Assembly (NCBI GenBank): GCA_963575745.1
Contig: CAUYUJ010016358.1
Location: forward strand, 79,104-143,103
Direction: 5' to 3'
From: Prorocentrum cordatum
Taxonomy: Eukaryota > Sar > Dinophyceae > Prorocentrales > Prorocentraceae
Length of the DNA: 64,000 nt
The translations under genes and the position numbers were made by a program. This document shows, piece after piece, positions 42,721 through 52,423 of the stretch. The notes beneath the pieces are model-generated. The model searched no databases. It was not told the origin of the DNA and worked only from the letters and a program-made list of their open reading frames with translations. Within the stretch, counting starts at the first letter, position 1. Each line of letters starts with the position of its first letter.

Positions 42721-44479
42721 CGCGCCGCGGAGAGTAAACGACCGGGGTTTGCCGTCACCTACGTGAGAGACGGGCCCGGCCCTCCCCTCGGCATTGAGAC
42801 AGAGGGCCATGGCGGACAAACAAGCCCAGCCACTGGCGCCCCCCGAGGCCCAGCCTGCAAAGCAGTCCACGCCAGAATACAGGTCATTGGGCCATTTCGA
42901 ACGCCCGTTGGCGCCAGTACCTCGACGCAGCTGCTGACGATGATGTCAGCGTTCTGTTCAGCACAAGAATGAATCTATGGCGCCGTCCGGACCGCCCCGC
43001 CTTTGGTCGCGAGATTGCGCGTGCTCTGCCAGCTGGCATCCGTCACGAAGCGAAGGCTAAAGCAAAACGGTGTGAGCCAGACGAGGTAGAGAAGTGCGGT
43101 CAGACCTTGTAGAAGATGCCCCCTTCCAAAAAAGTTGACGACATCCGTGCGCAGAGTTTGCGATCCAAGCTCCTCGTCACACCGCGCTGCCGCGCAGGGC
43201 GGCGAGGGGGCCGCGTGCTACGCAGCCAGTCAGTCCTTGCATTCAGAAGCTCAATCCATTAACGGTATTAGAGCGGCAACCGCCGAACTCCGCCATCGCG
43301 GCTACCTGCGCGATCGCAGCTTTCACCGCGAGGTGATATTTTTCTGGTACACAATGTTTGGGCAGTGTTGGCGGGTGGCTACATGCTACTGCGGGCGGCT
43401 ATTCCCGCGGACTGGCGCGCCCGACTACCAGGCGAGCGGGCGGGGCCACGCTATGAGAGGATACGTGACCTATTATCGTCACCGCTTACTATCTGGATAC
43501 AGGTTGTTGCGACTGGTCCTCCATCACATGCTAGGAAACTAGCACCAATGAAAGTGGCGCTCGGGGATCTATATCTTCGAGCTATCCGGGTGCGTCTCTG
43601 CCATGCCGGCATAATATCTGATCTTTGTAGCAGGATTCCGAGCTGCTTGTATATCCAGATATGCGCCGCATACCTTGCGATTCCGGCTAGCTGATGGCGG
43701 TGCGCGTGCGCGCGCGGTACTGACAGCGACTTGGACTGGCAATTAGGGGCACGAGCAACAACGCGCCGAATTGCGAGCTTGGGCGCGCGTGCAGTCACCT
43801 ACAGACAGACCTGACTGGAACGAGGTCGCCCGCCGGTCTGCCTTGGATCTCGACGCCCAAAGGTGATTCAAGACATGCGCGCCAAGGGCCAACCGACAGG
43901 ATGCGGCTGAATCGCACCTTTGCGACCAGGCACCAGGTGTCCGAAATGTGTGCGCACGATTGCGATGGGGGCCCGCGGCCCAGGCCATCCTCGGCCACGG
44001 GCAACGTGCGCGGCCACTCTCAAGGAGACGAGTCACCGCCATCATTAATTGCCGATCGTCGCTCTCGACTTATGGGCTCGGCCACGAGCTTGGCAGCGAG
44101 AAGTTACCGCCGATTCCGAGGTGCCCCGCGCTGCTGGCGGACGCGCGCATCTTCTTCCCCGGAGATGCCCGGTCGAAACAGAAAGAGACACCCAGTGCTG
44201 ACAGAAAAGCCAGCATCAAGCCAAATAAGATACGCCCAAAGGCGGGCGGCGTCACCGACGCGCACGGAGATGACCTCGAAGGTCTCAGCCGCGACGCGCT
44301 CTCCACCGACGTCGCGCTTCACCTCGGGAGCCAACGTCGACAAACTGGCGAACGTCGACTCTGGGGGCCCGAGGGTGCACCGCGCCGCGGTACATTACGT
44401 AAGTACGCGTAATTTTGTCGCGATGGTAGTATTGCGCCCCCATTGCAGGACCGCGGGCCTGCCGCCCCTCTTAAACGCG

Positions 44480-44780
44480 AGTGTGAGCCACAATGCTTGG
44501 CGCCAGCGCCACAAAGCGGACCCCCCCCCGGCCTTCTGCTGCGAGGTCACCGTCGTGCAAGACAGCCAGCGCCATCTCTTCCTATTGGAACAACCCATGG
44601 TCGCGCGGGTAGACGAGATTGCCCCATGGTCAACAGGATTAAGGGACTCCAGCAGTAGTCACCCGCAAACCCAGGGAGATAATAGCTCAACACAAGCTGT
44701 ATTCAAACCTTTCGAACATTTGGGATGCAGAGGCCACGATGAGCATACCCAGACATGCAACAGGGAGCTGGCGCGGGCGG
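44480..44780 (+). pseudogene. Methyltransferase-like retroelement domain remnant
   Basis: QDSQRHLFLLEQPMVARVDE followed by HLGCRGHDEHTQTCN. The 'FLFEHP' type box and the later Cys/His pattern are also present in the intact copia pol at 54434-58876 (there YFLHEHPWSARSW), suggesting both lineages carry the same captured domain. Confidence 0.4.
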
Positions 44781-45485
44781 CCCAACACACAAATACCACA
44801 TACGCAGTCCCTAATCGTAGACGCGGTCTTGACCGCGCGGAAGGTTCCTGCGTTTGGCCGCGGTTCTTCTGAAGGACGAACGTGGGCGCATAGTTTCGTG
44901 GTCAACAATTCCGGCTTCGACGTGGACGATCAACTTGCGCCGCGATCGATCAATGTTTACCGGGCTTGGATGCCCAGCGCGAGTCGACAACGCGCAGATG
45001 AACGCGCCAAGACAGCACCGCAACCCACGACAGTGTCGGAGGCTTTGATACGCAACCGTATTTTTGGGGATGCCCAAGCTGCGAGAAGGACTACGGAAGC
45101 AACCAGGAGGGCCACCTTCTAATACCGGGCAAGTGCCGATGTCGCAATTATGCAACAATTTTGGTCAGGGCCCACCGGTTGCGCCAGCGCTGGCGCCAGC
45201 TGCGTTGGCAGCAGGGCCCGCGCAACCACTTGCGCGGCCACGTGCGCTTTTACTTGCGCGTGCAACTTCGGCGCTGATCCAACAGCAGGGGCCAGTTGCT
45301 GCGACATGACTAGAGGAGCTGCAGAGGCGCGATAGCATTTGGGTGTCCCATAGACTATTGCACGAGGGTTTGTTCGTTGGCAATGGGTCTACATACTGCA
45401 ACGGCGTGGCCCTCGTGTCTGGCAACCGGCTTGCTTCCCAGATCTGCCAGTCGTAAACCACGAGCAAGGGGCAGGAAAGTCCGAC

Positions 45486-45800
45486 CACAGTCGTGCACAA
45501 AATATCAGCAAGCGACTATTGGAGCCATCTCGCTTGCCAAGGCAGTAGCCAAGGCCAACCGAGCTCTGCGCACCAGAGCGACTCCAGCTGGGCAGTGCAT
45601 TTATCAACCAGGTGATCTTTTGGACTACCACCGACCTACCGCCAGACATTGTGGTAGTTGGAATGGGCCATGCTTAGTCATGCGCATGGTTCCAGACCGA
45701 GGTCAGACAGCAGTCAAGGTCTTTCGACGAGACGTTCTTGCACAATACAGACTTACGTCATATCCCATACGTAGAAGCAGCCATCTTTCGCGATATTGGC
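45486..45800 (+). pseudogene. Retroelement integrase C-terminal domain remnant
   Basis: TIGAISLAKAVAKANRALRT, YQPGDLLDYHRPTARHCGSW and NGPCLVMRMVPDRGQTAVKV fit the basic helix followed by the small beta-barrel 'GDxVxYxR...W.GP..V' of LTR-element integrases. The catalytic core upstream is not recognisable. Confidence 0.5.
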
Positions 45801-48764
45801 CCCGGTGCGAAGTCCATGAGAAGAGTCTTGGCCTTCGTGGCAAGCCTATTTGAGGGGGAACTTGCGGTGGTGTTCGGCTACTTGCCCACCAAGCAGGAGT
45901 TCGCGCGGATGGCCACGGCGAGCAGACTCTCGCCAAAGGTACATGTAGCCTTGCAGTCTCACAGCAGGAATCATGTCCGCATCGAGAACGTAGTGGTCGT
46001 ACGCGTGGCTGAACGCACCCGCGGGCGACTCGCGGCGCCGTTCGCCGATCGTCGCGCGCGTGCGCATTGCGATATCAAAGCCGCTCGAGGGTTCCGCTAG
46101 AACGAATCCTCCTGGCACAGCGTTGAGCAAACAAGCCATCGCTTGATCAACCGACGCACGAGGCATCCAATGTTAGGCTTTTGCGAAGACCAATCCAGGT
46201 TTGAAGACCTGGCGGGCGCGCCGCCGTCGGGCGGCCATGCTCAATGGGAACAGGCGCGAGCACCTCATCCCGCTGACGGCGGTCGGCGCCCGACAATCCC
46301 TGGGTGGCCAGAGGCAGGTCTCGCCGCGCACATCGCGGAAACATGACGCACCGAACCCGTGGGAGAAAATGCATTGGAGGATGCCCCAGTGGAATCCCTG
46401 TATCCACACTGGCATGCCCATTAAAAGCAGCGTGCCAGTGACGGCGCCCAGCGACGGGCATGGGAACTTGCAGGGACAAGTTGTTGCCAGGACGACGCCG
46501 AGGAGATGTTCTTCGCCCTGTATTCACGTCAGAGCACGACGAGTCCCATAGTTTGGACCTGGGCGAACACGGCAAGTACGAAGAGCTCCGTTGCACGACC
46601 GACATGTCCAAAGTTGTTTTGACGCAGCAGCAGCGTAAGTCTCTCAATGGCTGCGGTTGCCAGATGATATCCATTCGTTTGCGCGCCGGCTGCGTCCACA
46701 AGAGCTGTTGTCGCCGACGAGTTACAATACTTCTGCGACGTCTGAAATACAGGCGGGGTCCTGCTCGGATCCCTTGAGATCTGCGAACGGAGCTGATGAT
46801 ATGGTTCGGCAACACTTGCTACAATGCGCTGGAAATCAGAAGCGCGTCGAACACCATGACATCTCGATGCGCGCGCATGGGAACTCTTGAGGCGGAAAGA
46901 AAAAGGCGAGATTGGCCGCGCCATCAGGTCACGCCTGGTCCTTCGCGACTTCATCGGCGTCGAGGCCTTCGACGCGGCGATCTTCTCAGGAACAGCTCGG
47001 CTCGCTTGGCAACGACCGCTCGCGCGCGGCCGCGCGCGAGAGGTCTCGGACAATTGCTCCCGCGGGCATGGGCAAAGCGTTTCGAGGGGCCTGGCTGGCT
47101 GAAGCCACTGGAGAAAAGGAGCGTGCGGTGCGTTGTGCGCTGCCTCCTGGCTCATCCGCAGCGCTGCGAACGCTTCTCGGCTGTGCATCTCGCGATGAGC
47201 CCCGCCATTGACTACAATGCTTAAGGCTGGGATCGGGCGCCGCAGATGCCCCTGGGGCATTCTCGCTGAAACCCAGGTCCTCTTCGGGAGGCTTCGGGTT
47301 CAAACCGACGCCATGCAGCGCAGAATCTGAGACGAGCTCGAACCTCCCCCGCGGCTAAGCACATCAACGACATACGGCAGGGGGCGAGGGCGCGATTGGC
47401 ACGCACTGCAAGCGCGTGGAACGCACGTTCGGCGCATGCAAGCTCAACATGCACAGTCGCACTAACTGCGCCGCGCGCCACACCGAGACTGGGGGCGGCC
47501 ACGTCCAGTTCGACCAAGATGCGTAGATCAAACAATATCGCCCCGTTGAGCACCCATAAGTAACTGGGGATGCAGCAGAAGAGAAGGTGACGAAAACTGC
47601 GTCAGTCATGTGCATCACCTCCGGCGGCGTGTTAGCATGCGCTTTAATCGCTGAAATTCGGCGAATGGAGCGCGCGCTCTCTCGGCAACGCGCCCAAACG
47701 CCGACAGACGCACAAGCGCGACGGCCCAGCGCCGCAGCGCGCAAATTGCAGCAGCGCCCGAAGAACACGACATGCCAGATGATGGCTCTGGTAGGATACG
47801 TTGACCCACGCAGCGACTCAGGTCATCGTCGCCTAGAGGCGGGGCCGACGACGAAGTTGAGGTGCGCGGCGTTCTGGGCGCCGGCTTCCTACTGCGCGGT
47901 CACGCGGCTAGCGGAAAGGTTGTCGTGTATTTGATAGATGCGCGCTTCCAAACATATAGACTGCAAGTGCGATCCAGCTACCCCGCTGAAGCTCGAGCGG
48001 CAGATCACAATTTGGAAGACTGCGACCCAGCCATCTGCGCTACGCGAGCTGCGAACTGCATCATGTATTGTGACAGATCTTAAGAACCTGTTAACATTAG
48101 GTGCTCTGTGACGCATCGTCGATGACGAGTTGGCCCCCAGGTCCTCTTCTGGCATGGACCTCAATGGGCCCAGTGAGCGCGCCCAACTGGGCCGCGTCAG
48201 TTGGATTCGGTTGGTGATGGGAGGAGGCATCGTACAAAGCGCTCAAAGAAGCGACGCACGTGACCTGACGGCCGTTGGACACACCAAGGCTGCATCGACC
48301 GTGGAATATGTTTTACAAGTGAGGGCGCGCATTATTCAAGTATGCGGTGAAACGGTACACTCCGAATAGCAGATGCACCGGGCAACATTATCTGAGCCTG
48401 GCCCGCGTCGGGCTGGCGGATAAGGCGCGAGCGCAGGCATGGACGCATGGTTGCTGCTGCCCCGTCGCGGGCTATGCGCTTGTTGCCTCGTCGCGGGTTT
48501 CCCCGTTTTAACTTTGCGAGAATTGGCGTCCGAAGGTCTCTCCAGATACCCGCCGGTACTTCGATTTAGGTGGCTCACCGTTCAGTTGGAGCGGTGGGCG
48601 AAGTTTCCAGTAGCTGGATCTCTTAGCGGCAGTGAGTATTGAAGTTTTTGGGTCGCTCTCTTGCCGCCGCAAAAGGATCGCCCGATACATTGTCGTTAAC
48701 TTGTTGCTATTCCATCACACCTGAAATATAGGATGCATCTTGACGCGGCAGGTCGTTGGACTCT

Positions 48765-49030
48765 CCACGTCGTGACTTTGAACGGCGAGATTCGAGCGAC
48801 AGCGCGTGCGTCCGACGTCGGCCGGGCTCCAGCGGTGCAGCCCATATTTGGATCAACGCTGCATCCGTCGACACAACGAACGTTTCCACATTTTTGTCGG
48901 CGACGCACCCTATATTGTCATGTCCTATCTCTCATCTACCCGCTCGTGCCTACCGCGCGGACACTCCATGGGATACGATCGTATGACTAGGCATAGTTCT
49001 TGGTACGGCTTGCCGTGCCCTTTGCGACTT
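48765..49030 (+). repeat. Candidate 3' LTR of ancient retroelement
   Basis: Partner of 37290-37576. The best preserved part is 48925-49020 (CTCATCTACCCGCTC, then TGGTACGGCTTGCCGTGCCC). The long divergence implies an old insertion. Confidence 0.5.
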
Positions 49031-49356
49031 TAATTTCCCCGCGACCTTCCTTTTCCACACCCAAGGGAAGGGGAGGGGGAGGGGCAAATCCTGAGGGGCA
49101 AGCGCTTCACCGAAAGGGAACATGGAAGATGAAAGAGGAATTTCGCTGAACCAGTCGCGCCCAGAACGCTGGTGGGTTTAGTGGGCAGGCTTGAGGAGGA
49201 TGGATGGATGGATGGGTGGACGATGGTGTGTTAAGGACATGGGAGATGGATGTTAGGGAGGAAGGAAGAGAAATGGGGGTCAATAGCGAGAAGGGAGGGA
49301 GAAACATGAGGAGGTAGACGATGCAAAGGGCCATGCTCAGACATTTCGGCCCCGAG

Positions 49357-49439
49357 GTGCAGGTCACGGCACTGGGCCGTGTGGCCAGCCACTATTACAT
49401 CCGTCACCCGTCCATCGCGACATTCAACGACCACCTCAG
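49357..49439 (+). CDS. BRR2: BRR2/SNRNP200, exon fragment (ASHYY box)
   Basis: Encodes VQVTALGRVASHYYIRHPSI, then ATFNDHLR. 'LGRxASHYY' is a hallmark of the helicase cassette of BRR2 and its Ski2-like relatives, at the boundary to the Sec63 domain. The acceptor is CCCGAG|GTGCAG, continuing in phase 0 from 3054. The exon ends CCTCAG at 49439 in phase 2; the next bases, GCCTCCG, form a GC donor. Joining to 59599 gives HLR-PMMSDIELLRLF, as expected. The frame remains open beyond the donor but becomes Pro-rich and leaves the family. Confidence 0.85.
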
Positions 49440-50445
49440 GCCTCCGCTCCCCTTCCCCCTTCCATCGGCTGCAGTATTTGTTCCGCGCGGTGGGGCCACG
49501 TCGCCCGGTACCCTCTGCTACTTTACCCTCTTTGCGCAGCGCCAAGTCATTCCATAAGCCATGGTGCAGCCGAGTCCGCTCCCATCCCCATTTCCCTATT
49601 TTGCCCTCCCCCCTCTTACCCCTTTCCCGCCGCGCCCTCCCCCCCCCCGCGTTGCGTCAGTCAGTTGCTTGTGACGCTGCTCTGGCATTTGCTGCTCCTC
49701 CTGCTACCCGCTGCTGTTTGCACCGCCCCTCCCCCTGATCCCCGCTGCTGCTTGCACGTGCGCGCCGCGGTTCTGATCCGTGGTCGGATGTGATCTTGGC
49801 CATGGGACATTTCCCAGCAACATCTCCACGCCAACAGGGGCCCAGGAGCGCGGTCGTTCCCCCGCACTCTGCGCGCGCGTGCCCTATCGTCCCACTTCCT
49901 TGTGCCTCCTCGTCCGTCCCTCGCGTGCGGGGACCCGTGGTCAATTCCCTCCCTCGTTCTGCGCTCCTTCTTGACCCGCGGCTAGGCGTTAGCGTGGCGC
50001 CGGCGCACATCGCCCGGGGCTCTCGGGGGGACGCGGGCCGCTCCTGGCCGGGGACCTCCAGAATGGGCCCTCCACTCTTCGGCAGCACTGGCTGACTTCA
50101 CGGCCCAGTGCTGGCCCGCATCCTGGGTGGCATCGGATACCGGTCAGGCCAGGAGGCCGTGTCCGCCAAGAGTTGGGCCCGAAGGTCAGCCTCCCCCTCC
50201 CTATCTCTTTCCGCTGGCCCCTGTGATCCACTTTGTCCAGAATCCCACACGCCAGTCCCAGGGCGGATGGATTTCTCATGCGCTTCGCCAAGGCATGGCT
50301 TGACCCCTCGGGACAGGTGGCCCTCTCTTTCATCTCTGCCTGAGAACACCTTGTCCTGCCGCCTCTCGCGTGCTGTGCTGCTTCTTGCTCCAGCGCTGTG
50401 CTTTGCTGGAAATACTTGATCCCCTGGTCGACAGTAGCTTCGCTC
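49440..50445. other. Unassigned intronic DNA
   Basis: C-rich near 49600-49650, otherwise mixed. A minus-strand frame (49989-50981) is open but low-complexity. Nothing identifiable. Confidence 0.4.
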
Positions 50446-50451
50446 GTCTTG

Positions 50452-50502
50452 AGGAGGAGGACGAGGAGTAGGAGGAGGAGGAGGAGGAGGAGGAGGAGGC
50501 AG
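50452..50502. repeat. (GAG)n microsatellite
   Basis: About 50 bp of GAG/GGA repeats inside the BRR2 intron. Confidence 0.9.
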
Positions 50503-50639
50503 GGAATGGAAGTGCTTCCCCTGGGAGGGTGGCAGAGTGAGGGTCGATCAGTATGTCTGGTGACCTTGGATCCGTTCCGCCACCGTGCTGAAAGTGGGGA
50601 CAAAAAAAGCCTCTTTTGAGGCCGCTGTGGGTCTCTAAG

Positions 50640-51240
50640 ATGGACTCCTGGCGTCCCTTTGGAGGCCTGAAGGCCCTTGGGGGCTCTTGGGGGCCTCATT
50701 TGGTTTTTTAGTGGACCTCTTGAAGATCTCTCGGGGCCTCCGGGCCTCCGAGAGGCCTCTTGGGCGCCTGTTGGGGGTCCTGGAGCAGAGCTCAACACGT
50801 CAGTTCGAGTTCCCCGTCTGGGCTCATCCCTTGGGGCGATCTCGGGGGCCTCTTGTTCAGTCGGTACGAAGATTTCCCACCGATCGACCCTTCCCCTGGC
50901 ATGGGACTGGACGGCACCTACGAAAGATGCCGATGCAGCAAGTGGCATAAGTGGTGCTGGTGGTGGCACGAGTCGTATCACCTCTCAGCTTGTCTTGGAC
51001 GTTGTTTTCTGTTCAAAAAAATGTTCAGAAAGAGTTGTCGGATCCACGGGATTCCAAAGAGTTTGACCTTGGGGCCGGCCCCAGGGCCTCGAAGACGGTC
51101 CTAGAGGCCCCCAAGAGGGCTCCAGGATTGACCCTTGGGACCATCTTAGGGCGTAGGGCATGTTGGGGGTTAGGACGCCCAACCACGCCTCCAGGGTCTC
51201 AGCAAAGTCACGCGGGGAACCCCAAACGCGCCCCGGGGTG
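50640..51240. repeat. G-rich GGGGGCCTC/TTGGGG repeats
   Basis: Degenerate units such as CTTGGGGGCTCTTGGGGGCC, the same family as at 790-2440. The copy here is shorter and more diverged. Confidence 0.7.
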
Positions 51241-51879
51241 CCGGTGAGCTAGGGCCTAGTGTCTCGGGTCCTTAGAGCGTCGTCAACAACCCTACTGGTT
51301 GAGGACTCTCAAGGGCCTCAGGACGCTCCACTCAGTGCCTCGCGGCAGGGTAGCGGTGGAGATTTGGAGGAGGTCATGTGGAGTGGGAGGATGGGAAGGA
51401 GAAAGGTCGTCTGACTGCCTGCTGGCAGAGGGGCCTGGCGGCGGTTCTTCGCCCGTTCACCTCGAAGGGCGACGAAGCCAGCGGCCGCGCCTCTGGGTCC
51501 CGAGCCGCCTGGTCGAGCGCCCCTGCCCTCCTACTGCCTCTCCTCCATCCCCCACCTCCCTCGCCTCCCTCCCCAGTCGTGCCTCTTGTCTTCTGCCAGG
51601 AGCGGCGGCGCGGATATGAAGTCTGCAGCCTTGAGCCTAGGAGTCGTCCACGTGGGCTCGGCAGGCGCTTCAAGCTGGCGAAGTCGGGGCAAAACACAGC
51701 GACCTTCCAGATGAGGTTCAGTCACCATGCTGTCCAATTGGGTGTCAGGCCGCGGAAGTGTATGTTGAATTTCGGTCATAAGTATCACGCCCCCCACCGC
51801 TCGGGCTCGCACCCTTGTCGTGATCGTTGCCAGCGGCTTGGCATGCTGGCCAAATGAGTTGTACTTTGTGTTAAAGTGT
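51241..51879. other. Unassigned intronic DNA upstream of retrotransposon
   Basis: No recognisable gene. Frames are short and without motifs. The retrotransposon target site (TTCGG) begins at 51880. Confidence 0.4.
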
Positions 51880-51884
51880 TTCGG
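51880..51884 (+). other. Target-site duplication TTCGG (left)
   Basis: TTCGG directly before the 5' LTR, repeated at 59242-59246 directly after the 3' LTR. Five bases is the usual size for copia integrases. Confidence 0.9.
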
Positions 51885-51967
51885 TGATTCTGACACCCTC
51901 CTCCGTGTACCCATTTTGGCTCAAGATGAAAAGAGATCTTGTTGCTAATCAACACATTATCTCATCA
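51885..51967 (+). repeat. 5' LTR (83 bp) containing a spliced-leader sequence
   Basis: TGATTCTGACACC...CTCATCA. Positions 51911-51925 read CCATTTTGGCTCAAG, identical to the last 15 nt of the 22-nt dinoflagellate spliced leader. Upstream TCCGT (51902-51906) matches the leader's start, with a small insertion between. An ATG follows at once (51926). 83 bp is very short for an LTR, and I see no other promoter-like element. Confidence 0.95.
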
Positions 51968-51982
51968 TGGTAGCGTGAGCTG
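51968..51982 (+). other. Primer-binding site (initiator Met tRNA type)
   Basis: TGGTAGCG starts immediately after the LTR's CA. These eight bases equal the start of the yeast Ty1 primer site, complementary to the 3' end of initiator methionine tRNA (...CGCUACCA). Complementarity to the host's own tRNA could not be tested. Confidence 0.75.
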
Positions 51983-52423
51983 GCCACTCACTGCTGCGAC
52001 CCACCAGGGCCTCGCGGCGCGCGCGGCGCCACGGCGAGCTGGCAGGGCGCGTGGCCCGAGGCGAGAGGCTGGAAGAGAGCGGCATCAGCCGCACCGAGCA
52101 CAGCAGAGGCCGGACCACCGGCAGAGGTTGAGAGGAAACCACCGAAGAGCGGCCGCAGGCGCGGCAAGAGGAGTGACGCAGCTGTTGAGAATCGAAGACG
52201 ACAGTTGCAGTTCAAACACGGCCTGAAGGACACGGGCAACAAGTTGCACGACCTCGCGTACATCGAGGACCATCCCTCGGAGAACTCGTCAGGAGCAATC
52301 GAGGAGGCGAAGAAGGAGGTCTTAGATCAGATCATAGACCTCGAGCGTACGAGGCAGGAGATCTCAGAACGCAAGGAGGAGCTCGCCAGGAAGCACGCAA
52401 TTAAACATGGACGAGCAAGTTCG
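51974..52423 (+). other. Open leader region overlapping the gag start (possible extra coding segment)
   Basis: From just after a TAG at 51971 one frame is open without an ATG. It looks protein-like in its second half: RRQLQFKHGLKDTGNKLHDL, IEDHPSENSSGAIEEAKKEV and LDQIIDLERTRQEISERKEE (52195-52385), a charged helical segment. It then runs past the gag ATG (52407), which lies in the +1 frame relative to it. It may be translated from a non-AUG codon or joined to gag by splicing or frameshifting, or it may be untranslated leader. Confidence 0.4.

Larger units (their letters stand above)
37290..49030 (+). mobile_element. Ancient decayed LTR retrotransposon (about 11.7 kb)
   Basis: Bracketed by diverged direct repeats (37290-37576, 48765-49030). 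Plus-strand remnants inside: a coiled-coil gag-like stretch (VERIERIDAALVRFDMA, near 38270), an aspartic-protease-like segment (42.2 kb), a methyltransferase-like piece (44.5 kb) and an integrase C-terminal domain (45.5 kb). Reverse transcriptase is not recognisable. The order protease - methyltransferase-like - integrase differs from the intact copia element, so it may be of Gypsy-like or another lineage. Simple repeats are rare here compared with the flanks. Confidence 0.5.
3055..49356 (+). other. Inferred giant BRR2 intron (about 46.3 kb, GA donor)
   Basis: The interval between two adjoining pieces of the BRR2 reading frame. Left edge CCAG|GAGCAG, right edge CCCGAG|GTGCAG; joining them keeps phase 0 and gives ...RTGQ-VQVTALGR..., as the family requires. 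It contains other gene fragments, several mobile elements and one run of Ns, so a scaffolding error could also produce this arrangement. Known long introns and unusual donors in dinoflagellates make a true intron possible. Confidence 0.55.

Noticed and set aside
49989-50981. 330-residue minus-strand frame
   Set aside because: Arg/Pro/Gly-rich, passes through the GAG microsatellite and G-rich repeats, and lies antisense within the BRR2 intron without any motif.
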